A DNA stretch of 64,000 bases from Gordionus sp. m RMFG-2023 (taxonomy: Eukaryota; Nematomorpha; Gordioida; Chordodea; Parachordodidae), in assembly GCF_954871325.1 (NCBI RefSeq), contig NC_088777.1:44431366-44495365 (forward strand), given 5' to 3'. This document shows positions 35,753 to 46,700 of the stretch, piece after piece. A program made the translations under genes and the position numbers. Position 1 is the stretch's first letter. Each line of letters starts with the position of its first letter. The notes beneath the pieces were generated by a model. It saw nothing but the letters and a program-made list of their open reading frames with translations. It did no database searches and was not told the DNA's origin.

Positions 35753-36439
35753 AACATAATAGCTTATTTTAATTATGGATTACTTGTCATTATAAGTTAG
35801 ATTTTCAAAAATATTTATATACATTATTACAAAAATTTAAAATAAGTACAGTCACCCCTATACTTTATAGCAAGGAAGCATGTTACCCACCTAAAAAAAT
35901 CCTCCAAAAATGCACTTAACAATTATAAATATCCAAAATAATTTTTATTGCATCAATCTTACATATATTATATACAGATAGAAAATATACTTTGATTTTG
36001 AAGTATATATTTTAAAAAAAAACAATAATTTAGACAAATTAAGATAAGAGAAAGTGAAAGAGTGTCAATATATAATTTAAATAAATTTTGTCCTATTGAT
36101 AAAATAGTTAAATTATTAAGAAAAGGATCATTCATGGTACAATGAACATATTTTATTTAATTAAGTTTAATTTATGACCTTTTCACCACATTATGAGGTT
36201 GTAGGAATAGTTAATAAATATTTATATAAAATTAATAAATTAGGGATAACAGAAAAATGATAGTATATTATAAGGTAAAATTGAATATTTTTTTTAGTCT
36301 AAAAGTCTCATAATCATCATTATTAAAAGAAGAAGCTAAATAATGTTTTGAAATATTTTAATAAAATAAATTTACAATTCTCAAAATTTGACAAGTTTTT
36401 TAGATTTTTTTAACCTCCTGGTTATGTGTACTGAATAAA

Positions 36440-36830
36440 TCCCCCCTTTTAGCTATCATATAAAAATTTTAAAACTGTCATCTCTTCAAAAACTTGACTT
36501 GAATTTAAATTATAAGACTCACAGATATCTTTGATATCATCTTTAAGAAATTCTCTTTGGTGTAAAAAATTGATATTTTTAGAAATTTCATAGATTCATC
36601 ATTAAATCCTTCATTAAACTGCATTATTATCAAATCAAATACAGCATAATTGATTTTGAAGTTAATATGAAATATTACATTTATTAATGAAAGTATATGT
36701 ACCTTTCTTTTTTGGATTGTAATGTTGGAAGCCTAAAACCTTCCAAATCAAAAAATTTCTTTTTCTCTTTCATGAAATTTTGTGCCCTTGAAAATACATT
36801 TAAAAATTGAGTGTCATCATCTAAAAAGAT
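36440..36830 (-). pseudogene. Probable hAT-like transposase remnant, two exons
   Basis: The minus strand from 36822 reads DDTQFLNVFSRAQNFMKEKK then FDLEGFRLPTLQSKKER. After an apparent GT-AG intron (donor GGTACATATAC, acceptor AATGCAG) it continues FNEGFNDESMKFLKISIFY and DDIKDICESYNL. The second part resembles the ...FNE...SLKLLSIF... region of hAT/DUF4371-type transposases. This is motif-level recognition only; it could be a different gene relic. Confidence 0.35.
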
Positions 36831-37071
36831 TAAAAAATGATGATAATTTAAATTATACTTCTCAAATTAATCAATCTTTTTCTAATTGAATTTGATTTTG
36901 TACAAGCCAAGCTTGTTATCAAGATAATCTATCCAAAATAAAAAGTGATAAAATAAAATCAAAATTTTCTATTCCAAAAAAAAAAACTATAGCACCAGCC
37001 ATAATAGAAGTGATAAAATCTCCAGAATGCTTTAAATTTTCCAAAGCACCTTTGAGGCATGATAGTACAGC

Positions 37072-37600
37072 CATTCCACTTGAAATCGATCATAAAAGGT
37101 ACATTTTTGGCTGACCCTCTTTAAAATGGCTAAAAATTTCTTAAATTGTTTAGATAGGTTAAAAAAAATAGAAAGTTGTTTATTTTAGCTCGCTAGAATA
37201 CCTCGTTCCCTATATACAAGGCCTCTAGGATGTGAAAAATAGTAACTTTTTCTGTAAAATTTTTCAAATGCGAATATCTTAAAAACTGTTTATAACAAAA
37301 ATAAATTTAACATATCAAATTATAGATAAAAAATTTTTTTAGAGGTCTATCAAAAAAAATTTTTTTGGTGCCAATTTGACTCTTTATTTTTTGGCTTACT
37401 TATATTGCTTTACCCGTGTTTTTAAGCAATAAAGGGAGGTGGTTTTTGAATTTTTTTTTTATCCTTTTATTTAGATACAATTTATAAATATATATAAGAT
37501 GTGAATACTTAGGCGACGCTATCGGCTCTTCCTAAATATTCATTTTATCAAAAATTGAAAATTTTATCTGCATAAAATAGATGGCGCTATACGAAACTAC
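37072..37600. repeat. Left long inverted repeat
   Basis: Pairs with 38640-39060. The arms have diverged but keep ACCCGTGTTTTTAAGCAATA intact. Confidence 0.65.
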
Positions 37601-37675
37601 AAATGATGGTTAAAATTTGTTGCTAAATTACATAATATGATATTTTTATTTCTTATCTAAAATATTTTGAATTTC

Positions 37676-37850
37676 TGGGCCATCCATGTGATCAAAAAGA
37701 CCCTATTTAGGCCTACCACTTTTAAATTGTTAAAGATTGCTGGAATTATTTAGATAGGTAAAAAAAATAGGAGCCTTTTATTTTAGCTCGCTAATGCACC
37801 TGTTTCCTGAGATACAGAATCTCAAAGGTTTAAAAAATGGAAATTTTTGC
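37676..37850. repeat. Internal third copy of the terminal repeat
   Basis: ATTATTTAGATAGGTAAAAA, TTTTATTTTAGCTCGCTA and TCCTGAGATACAG match the outer part of the left arm (37140-37220) and, inverted, the right arm (38920-39010). Confidence 0.65.
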
Positions 37851-38560
37851 ACTTCTAATTTTTAAGTACTGCATGAATTCTATTAAAATAATTTCAAATG
37901 AAGGAGAATATATCGTTCAGGCAGATTTTGCTGAAAATTATACCCCTGTGGTTCAAGATGAAGTACAGGGATTTTATTGGAATAAAGGACAAGTATACAA
38001 TCATCCTTTTGTGATAATCACAAGACACTTAAAAATTTCAATTGAAGATGATTTTGGAATAGAAGCTGAATGGCATTTCTGAGCCACATCTCATCGCATA
38101 TCACCAGGGCTAGTTTAAAAAGACCCATTTTAGAACAAATTACTTCTCATAAAAAGTTTTTTGCTTATTCTAAGGAAAATATTAAAGGCATAAGATTTCT
38201 AATTTATTAATATATATTATTAATTTTTTTTATTAAGGAATAAATTTTTCTTATATTATGAAAGATGAATTTGAGAAAAAGCAAATAATTTTAGAAAATA
38301 GAACAAAGCTCTTACAATATATGGAACACAAAAGTTTCTCATTTATATCCAATTTTCCAGGATAAGATTGAAATTAAATTTTATTCAAATTCAACAGAAT
38401 CGCAAATGTGAAATATAACATTTCACTCAAATATTAATGCAAATAAAAAAAATGAATATATAACATGTATTTATGAAAATCAATGGTTATCATTAATAAA
38501 AATGAAAAATAAAAAAATTATATGAAAGATATTTATAATTGGAAATTTGATACATTATTT
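37837..38560 (+). pseudogene. Transposase relic, ADFAENYTPVVQDEVQ family
   Basis: 37837-38082 reads EYIVQADFAENYTPVVQDE, then FYWNKGQVYNHPFVII, IEAEWHF and, after a stop, ATSH. Further pieces follow: NIKGIRFLIY, ENRTKLLQYMEHKSFSFI (about 38300) and NEYITCIYENQWLSLI (about 38450). The AEWHF, GIRF and ENR...SF blocks appear in the same order in the protein at 650-1018, so the two share one transposase family. Several stops and a deletion between QVYNHPFVI and EAEWHF make it non-functional. Superfamily not assigned. Confidence 0.6.
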
Positions 38561-38639
38561 AGATGTCTAAGGAGCATTTGCCCCCTCAGTTTAATTGGTA
38601 CATTTTATAGAAATTTGAAATATTTTAGTATAAAAATGA

Positions 38640-39060
38640 AAATATCCTGTTATTGGTAAATTAGAAACATATAGCGCCATTTATGCAAATTTCAATTTTT
38701 GTTAAACATGCATATCTCGGAAGTGCCGATTACGTCGCCTAGGCCATCTTATATATATTTATAAAAAAAGTATCTAAATTAAAGGCAACAAAAAATTTTC
38801 AAAAACGAACTTCCTTTATTGCTTAAAAACACGGGTAAAGCAATATAGGTAAACCGGAAGTAAAGACACAAATTGGCGATTCGAAAGTCACTGTTTTTCG
38901 CACCTTTGAAGCCCCGTATCTCGGGAATCTGGCGTGCTAGGTAAAATAAACGGCCTTCTCATTTTTTTTACCTATACAAATAATTCCAGAGATTTTTTTA
39001 AATAATTTTAAAAGGATTCGGTCAAATCATGATCCGTGAATAGCCCTTCTACATTATCAT
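38640..39060. repeat. Right long inverted repeat
   Basis: Reverse-complement partner of 37072-37600, starting inside with ATTTATGCAAATTTC and ending near TCATGATCCGTGAATAGCC. Confidence 0.65.
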
Positions 39061-40756
39061 AAAAAGCTTCAAATTTAAATTTCTAACGCACTTTAATCGT
39101 AAAAAAATTATATATTTTGGATATTTATATAAAAATGGAAAAAATATTAACTAAATTAAGTAAATATTTTTTTTTTCAATAATAATAATTCAAAATATAT
39201 TTAAAATTACAATGTAATCTTTTTAGAATTAATAAAAGGGCAACCTCTCAGGGGATGATGCTACTTCGGTTTTTGTATTATAAAGTTAAATTTTGTGATT
39301 CAATATTTATTCTAGAATAATTCAAAAGGTTAAATATTCATAAAATGCAGAACTTATCAATCTTTTGATCCCCATGTTCTTAAAAAATTCTTTATTCTTG
39401 AGGTTGAAAAATAATTTTTAGTCTCAACATTTGATATTCTACTTAGAAAGGGTAGATGGACCAAAAGAATATAATACTTTCATATGATATTTTAATAATA
39501 AAGTCCTATTTACAAAATAGAATATTTATATAAAAACTAGAAAAAAGAATTTCTAAACAGAAATGGAAATATAAATTATTTTTGAAAATGACTGGAATGG
39601 AATTGAATCATTATACATAGCATTTAAACACCCTGATAAGAATATTATAGGAATTTGTTAAATATAATTTACCTTCCCACTTTTTTAATAATCCTTATCA
39701 TTTCAGTGTCTAACTAAGTGGATGTTAGACACTGTTGTAAATTGCTCTCCAATAATGTATTTGGACATGAGATTTTCAACAATAACATGATCCACAGATA
39801 CTTTTAAATTTGTTATTAGTCTATAATATCTTATTTTAAGTTTGACATTACGGTTTGATATGTTAAAGTTTTTTTTAAAAAAAATAAGAAAAAGAGAAAT
39901 ACAGTGCTGTTAATATTTATTTTAATTTAATGTTATGAATTTTAATAAATTAGATAAATAAATAAGAATATTGATGAATTATATCTTTATTTTTTTTCAT
40001 TATTATTTTTTGTACTGGCCAATGTAAATATCGGGGGTATCATGGATGTTGGTATTGATTAACAAGTGGTTTTGGTGCATCTATTACTATTGTAAGAACT
40101 TTTGATCTTTGGGATTTGGCTATTTTTATTCATTTTTTATGAAAAGGTGTAAATTGGATAATTATCAAGTTCTTTTTAAATTCTCTTACCTTCTATTTCA
40201 ATTACAAATATCCTAATATATATGAATGAATATATAAATTTTACTTACATAGATACAAGAAATATTGCTATCACAAATAGAGTAGATCGAGATATTATAA
40301 TTGCACCAATAATTCAAAACAAAAATATATCAAGGGGTAGTTTAGTAACATAGAAAATATTTTTGAATAAATCTGAAAATATAAGATTATTTGTATTAGT
40401 TTTATTTTTCTTTCAATTTTAAACCAATATATCATTATAATAGGATTGATTTTATCAGTTATTGGTATTGGTACTGAGAGTGTTAATTTTAAAACCAATT
40501 ACCGATTTTATATGTAAACCAAGAAAATCTTGGCATTGTTTCCAGCCCTACTTGAGAGAGGGTGAACTCTCAATAATTTTTAACTACTAATCTCAAAGGA
40601 GATCTTTACGGGGGGAAAACTTCTCATTGGGATCTTTGGTATATTTATTTTCATAGAGAGTGGTTCAAACCCAGAAACTAAACAATCTATTTAAATCCGA
40701 TGTTTTTTTCCTATTATATATATCAATAATTTATTTTTCTATGAAAACAGGTTTGA
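39061..40756. other. Intergenic region upstream of DDB1
   Basis: AT-rich. Short coding-like scraps near 39590-39660 are not assignable. The DDB1 ATG (40757) is preceded by TTTTTCTATGAAAACAG|GTTTGA, an acceptor-like AG, so a 5' leader exon or spliced-leader site is possible. Confidence 0.45.
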
Positions 40757-43700
40757 ATGTCTACAAGTTATATTGTCAGTAATCATAAATCGACAGCTGT
40801 AAATAATTGCGTCGCCGGGTCATTTACTGGGCCAAATGACTTAAATTTAATATTGGCCAAAAGTTCTATTCTGGAAATCTATTTGGTCACACCCGAAGGC
40901 CTAAAACTCCTCAAAGAGTTTCCTATTAATGGAAAAATTGTCTCGTTACAATTATTTCGTTCGATAACAAACGCTTCTGCCAAAAGAAGTCATTCACAAA
41001 ATTCTTCTTCAGATACTCAAAAAGAATTTTTATTTCTACTCACTCACAAGTACCAATACTCATATTAAATCTGCATAGGGCCTACTTTTTCAAGCCCGGA
41101 CCAAAATTTTTTTTAAAAAATTATTTGCTTGGACCAATCCTAACTCGACCTAAAATAGACCCAGCTCTAACCAATTTTTTTAAAAAAATGGGCCCAACCC
41201 AGCTTGGCCGGAAGTTGGTTTGAGCTGGATATGGATCGGATCTACTTTTAGAGTTCTTTAATTTATATCATTTCATGAATTTTTTTATTCAGGTACAACG
41301 TTTGTATTCTGGAATGTAACAGAGATCAGAATGACGTCATCCAGATTTCGACTAAGGCCTATGGCAATGTTCAAGAAAAAATTGGACGCCCATCTGAAAC
41401 CGGTAACACCGTTAAATCATATAATCCAAAGTTTTTTTATTTCAAGTTTTTTTTATTTGATTATTTATTTTTCTTTATCTAAAAAATAGGCATGATAGCT
41501 TCTATCGATCCTGAAGGAAGGGTTATAGGACTTAGGCTTTACGACGGGTTGTACAAAATTATAAAACTCGATGATCAAAATTTCCTCCACCAGGATGATA
41601 AAAGCGCTTTTGAATTCAACTCTAAGCATGAGATAAAAGCCTTCAACGTCAACATAGAAGAGCGCAAAATAATTGATATCACATTTCTGGATGGCTTTGA
41701 AGTATTTTTCAGTGACCGACTTGTAGACCTGTATCTTTTTTATAAACAGAATCTTATTTTAAAAAAATCAATTAACCAGTTTAGAAATCACATGTTGAAA
41801 CATTTAAGCATTCATTCGTTTCTCATGTTTTGAAAGTCGGTTCAGACCATAATGTGATCAATGATCAAATTTAAAAAAAAATCAAGCCGGGCCGAAAAGT
41901 CTAATATGAGTTTAAAATAGAAAATGGGTACTTTTTCAGGCCTGTTATTTATTTATTTATTGTTTTATTTGAATTTTCGTCGTTGGATTTTAAATCTTTA
42001 TATGGTTAGATGGCACCAAATCTTTAGAAAATTCATTGTGATATTTTAGACTTAGGTATGTAATAAACTTTAATGGACTAACGAAAATATAATTCTCTCA
42101 TTACGCATTTTATTATTTAAATTTGTTTCCCCTTCCTGGCTGTCTACCTAAATGGAATAGGTACCCATGCTAGCCCTCATAAATCAGGACAGTGAAGGCC
42201 GGCACTTTAGAACTTACAAGCTGAGCGATCGCGATTTGATTCACGGGCCTTGGAACGAAAACAATATCGAGGCCGAAGCGTCTATTTTAATCCCCGTTCC
42301 CGCGCTTTTAGGTGGGGGAGTGGTTATAGTCGGCCAAGAATCCATCATGTACTACAGGGACAATAGTCCCTTCGCTATAAGACCACCCGTTATGAAACAA
42401 AATTCTATCACCTGTTATTGTAGGATCGATCCCAATGGCAGTCGGTAATACCATATCTATTCTATATAGTAATAAATTTTTGGATAAACTATTAGGGGTT
42501 TTTGAATATATTATTTACTAAAGCCAAGACAATTTATCTAACTATTTTCCTTGTAGTTTAATTATTTTTTTAAATAATATTGGCTTATACTGATAATTAC
42601 TTATTTAAAAATATTATGGTATCTCAATATTGAATAATATAAAAAACAACAATGGCCCCATAATTCATATCGTTTATTTGAATGACCTTTAACTAAAAGC
42701 TATCTCCTTGGCGACATGGGTGGTCGGCTTTTTATGCTTTTACTGGAGGCTACTTCATCTGGTCCAGCTGGCCCTTTCATTATCAAGGATATGCGCTTAG
42801 AAGCCCTGGGTGAAACTTGTATTCCTGAATGCCTCACTTACCTAGATAATGGAGTAATCTACGTAGGTTCTCGTCTGGGTGATTCTCAGCTCATCAGACT
42901 CCGAACTAATCCTATTCAAGTCAGTTCGAATCAAAATTCTGTCACCATGGCATCTTACATTGAAGTTTTAGAGAGCTTTACTAATCTGGGACCCATAGTG
43001 GATATGATAGTTGTTGATGCTGAGCGTTCCGGTCACAAAGATCAACTCGTTACTTGTTCGGGGGCATTTAAGGATGGTACAAATCATTACTTTTGATAAT
43101 TTAAGGCTAAGATTAAACATGTTTTTTTAGTATGAGCTAGGCCATTAATTATTCCATCACGAATGTTCGCTATTTATTTGCTGATAAAAATTTTATTGAA
43201 TTTCAATGTCAAATAAATGAAAAAAGGAACATTTCCGACTTTTTCAGTTTCAATATAAATATGTGGAGAGGTAAATGTTATAATTAGATGATAAACTAAA
43301 TTGATTGCTAGCTTTTATATTACCCAAGATAATAAGGGTTAAAAATGCAAAAAGCGTAATTGTTACCTTTTTTGGATTGCAAATAGTATTAATTAAAAAA
43401 TAAAGCAATTTAAATATTATATTTGGTATTGTGACTAATAAAAGAATTATAATTAGGTGGGGGGATAAACACAAATGAAATTTTTTGTTATGCATGATCA
43501 ATTTATATCCAGTTTAAAGTTTTAAAATTAAATTTTTATAATTGAATATTTTATATATACCAGGCTCTCTGCGCGTGCTCCGCGATGGGATAGGCGTTAC
43601 CCAAACGGCATGCCTTGACCTGCCATGTGGCATTCGCGGTCTATGGACTCTCAAGAATGCAGTAACCGGTGCAGACTCTCATCTCGTGCTGGCCTTCGCT

Positions 43701-46700
43701 TCATCGGATCTCTCTACCAGAGTTATATCATTCGAATCATCGGGAGGTTTGTTATGAGCAATATGACAATCTTACCATAATTTCCATACTATTATTCTAA
43801 TCTGACATAGTTTTGTCCTTATTTAGCTAAAAAAAAATTTTTTTATATGTAGAAATACATATAAAGAAAACATGGTAATTTTTTAATAATCTATTATCAA
43901 CTCTCAAGAGGCTTTTAGAAGCTGGGTATACTTTATTTATTAATACATTTATTTATGTAAATATATCTAATATGCTATAATACAAACAAAGGAATCGTAT
44001 TGTTAAACTGCTCGATTTCAAATATTTTATCCAGAAAAATATTAAGCAAGCCTAAAGATTTTGTTTATAGATGGCAAAGGTTTGAACATCTATTACCGAT
44101 TGAAGCATAGGCAATATTTTTCAGGTTAAAATATTGAGTTATCCTTTTTAAAAAATCGACTCTCAAATCGAACCGTTTAAAAACAATATGAAGGAAGAAC
44201 ATTTGTTATTATTAAATTTACAAGGTTAAATAAGAGAAAAATTCAATGGCCTCTCATTTTATTCTAAACCAGACTATATTTCTTCAAAATTTCATCCATT
44301 TTTTATTGAACACATTTTTAAAATTATATTTTCTTGGAGGCCGAAATGCACTATCTTAATTTATAATTTTAAAAAGAAACTATTATTTGAAAATTGGTAG
44401 CTTAGTTTATAATTAGGGTTTTTGAACCTGGGAATATCTCATGAGAATTTATTCCAAGGGAAAGGTATTATTCCAAAAATTTTCAAAATTTAAATATTTT
44501 TAAAAATCGTTAGAAAAACAGTTAAATCTTTTTATCTTATAAATAATCATGAATAGCTTGGATATAAATTCAAATATTCTCGTAGCTCATATTTAACAGT
44601 TTTTGTTTATTAAGCTTAATAACAAATATATTTTATTTGACAATGCAACTTTTCCCAAAATAGATTACGTATGCCTATAGGTATGATTTAATTATACTAA
44701 TAGATTAAATCCTAGTTTTCTTATAAATAATCACGAATAGCTTGGATGCATTCATTTCAGAATATTCTCGTAGTTCACATTTTATAGTTTTTATTTCCTA
44801 AGCCTATTACCAAATATATGAAATCGAGTTTTGATAATATATTTTACCAAACATTTTATGTATTTTCTTATTATATTTAATTTGCATTACAATTTATCAG
44901 TCATTACCTGAATAAAGTGAGATATGGTATAAGAAATGAAAATCATTGGTTACAATTTAAGTAATATCATTAATTCCCGTTTATTCCTAAAATTCCAATG
45001 GACAGCAATTAAAATCCCTAGAATTTTCTCTTTATTTATATAAAATTTATGATTTTTGCATGGAATTTTTCCTTTATTTATATAAAATTTATGATTTTTG
45101 CATGCTCTGATAAGATCAGCCTAATCCTTTAAGTACATTTCAAGTTGAATTTTATTTTTGTAATTTAGGCGGAGTTCTTGATGTACATAAATTTCATAAG
45201 CCAACTTTGCTTTTGTTTCTAAGTCTGCTTATCGATTAAAAATATATTGTGTTGTTCATACTTGTCATTCATTTATCTGAGAGCAGTGTTATGTAAGAAT
45301 AGTCGTTAAGAAGTGTACTTGGTTTTTTTACAATATGCAACCTGATACTTTGGGTTTGTTTACTTGAAAATTTTCTTTAGGTTCTGTTATTTCTTTCTCT
45401 CATCAACTAATATAAAGCAAATATCATAGTATATTTCTTATTATCTATATGATTTAAATAATTAATAAATATTACCTTCAAAATCTTATAAATTCTTACA
45501 TTCAATTTAATTTAGAAATATCAATTAGTAGAATAGACATACATTATTTATAAAAAAAATGTGAAATTGTCTAAGCGAAATCGAAAATTCATTGCCTCAT
45601 TAAGGACAAATTTGATATTAATTTAAGCAGCAAAATGGATTGACTTCAAATGTTAAAAGATACAAAAAAAATAAGTTAAGATTTTGCTTAAAAAATTAAG
45701 TACATCGAGGACTTCCGCCGTCTTAGAAATAAATTAAAAATAATCGAATTTTTATAAATATTTCCAATATAACGTATTGGGATACGGAATCCATGGTGAT
45801 TTGGAATTTGTCAATTATAAATCATTTATCAAAGGAAATTTTTTAAAATAAAATGTATACCAGCATGTGTAGAGCACCTACCCTTAAATTTCAGAGAATT
45901 TTTTTGCTATGATCTTTTTTTTGTATTTTTATAATTCTTATATAAAAAATCAATATAAGTAAACTAGAGTTTTTCTGAAGTCCATCGCAAATGTTTGAAA
46001 TTCATAGTGTGGGTACTCTTTACATGATAGAAAATACATTTTCGGTCAAATCACATTTTTAATGATTATAAAATCGAGAGATTCCATATACTAGTACGTC
46101 ATGTATAAGTGATTAAAAGAATTACTAAACGGAAATGTCAATTATTCCTTCATTTTGATTTTTGTGAGGCTAACCTGCTTGGAATTATATGCTAATAATC
46201 GAAAGCGTAAATAGCTCTCATTTTGTGTTTTGCACAATATTTAGAATACATATACACTAAATTATGCTTTACGAAATTTTCATTTTTTAAATACGTTTAT
46301 TACTTTTTAAATTTAATCCTATCTCAGGTGCCGAAGAGATTGAGCTTCCGGGCCTAGTAACACGCGATGCGGTAACTTTATGGTGTGGTAATGTTAGCAA
46401 CAACAACATGCTACAGGTCACCACCCGCGCAGGTCGCTTGATCGATCGCATCAAGGGTCGCGTTGCCGCCGAGTGGTTTGTTCCCGGATTAGGGTTTTTA
46501 TTATTTTTTAATTGTTAGTTTCTTAGCGTAAGGAAAATTTACTGTTTTTTATAAATCGAATGATATTTGCATATACTAGTTTGCTGTTTAATTTAAGTGG
46601 GAATGTAATTAGCGAAAATTCACTTATTCAGGAGATAAAAAAAAACCAAAGGGGGGGGATCTTCTTTATAAAATGCAGAGTATATATTTTCAATAATATT

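Larger units (their letters stand above)
37072..39060 (+). mobile_element. DNA transposon with 0.4-0.5 kb inverted terminal repeats
   Basis: The left arm (about 37072-37600) and the inverted right arm (about 38640-39060) align over most of their length. Shared words include TTATATTGCTTTACCCGTGT, TTTTTAAGCAATAAAGG, TATAAATATATATAAGATG and TTTAGATAGG or TTTGTATAGG followed by TAAAAAAAAT. The left arm also has extra sequence. A third copy of the outermost ~150 bp lies in direct orientation at 37676-37850. The interior carries a transposase relic of the same protein family as at 650-1018. Outer limits are good to about 20 bp, and no target duplication was identified. Confidence 0.7.
43747..46327 (+). 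other. DDB1 intron 6
   Basis: 2.6 kb, donor GTTTGT, acceptor TATCTCAG, phase 1. AT-rich with two local duplications (44523-44826 and 45029-45103). No other gene seen. Confidence 0.7.
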
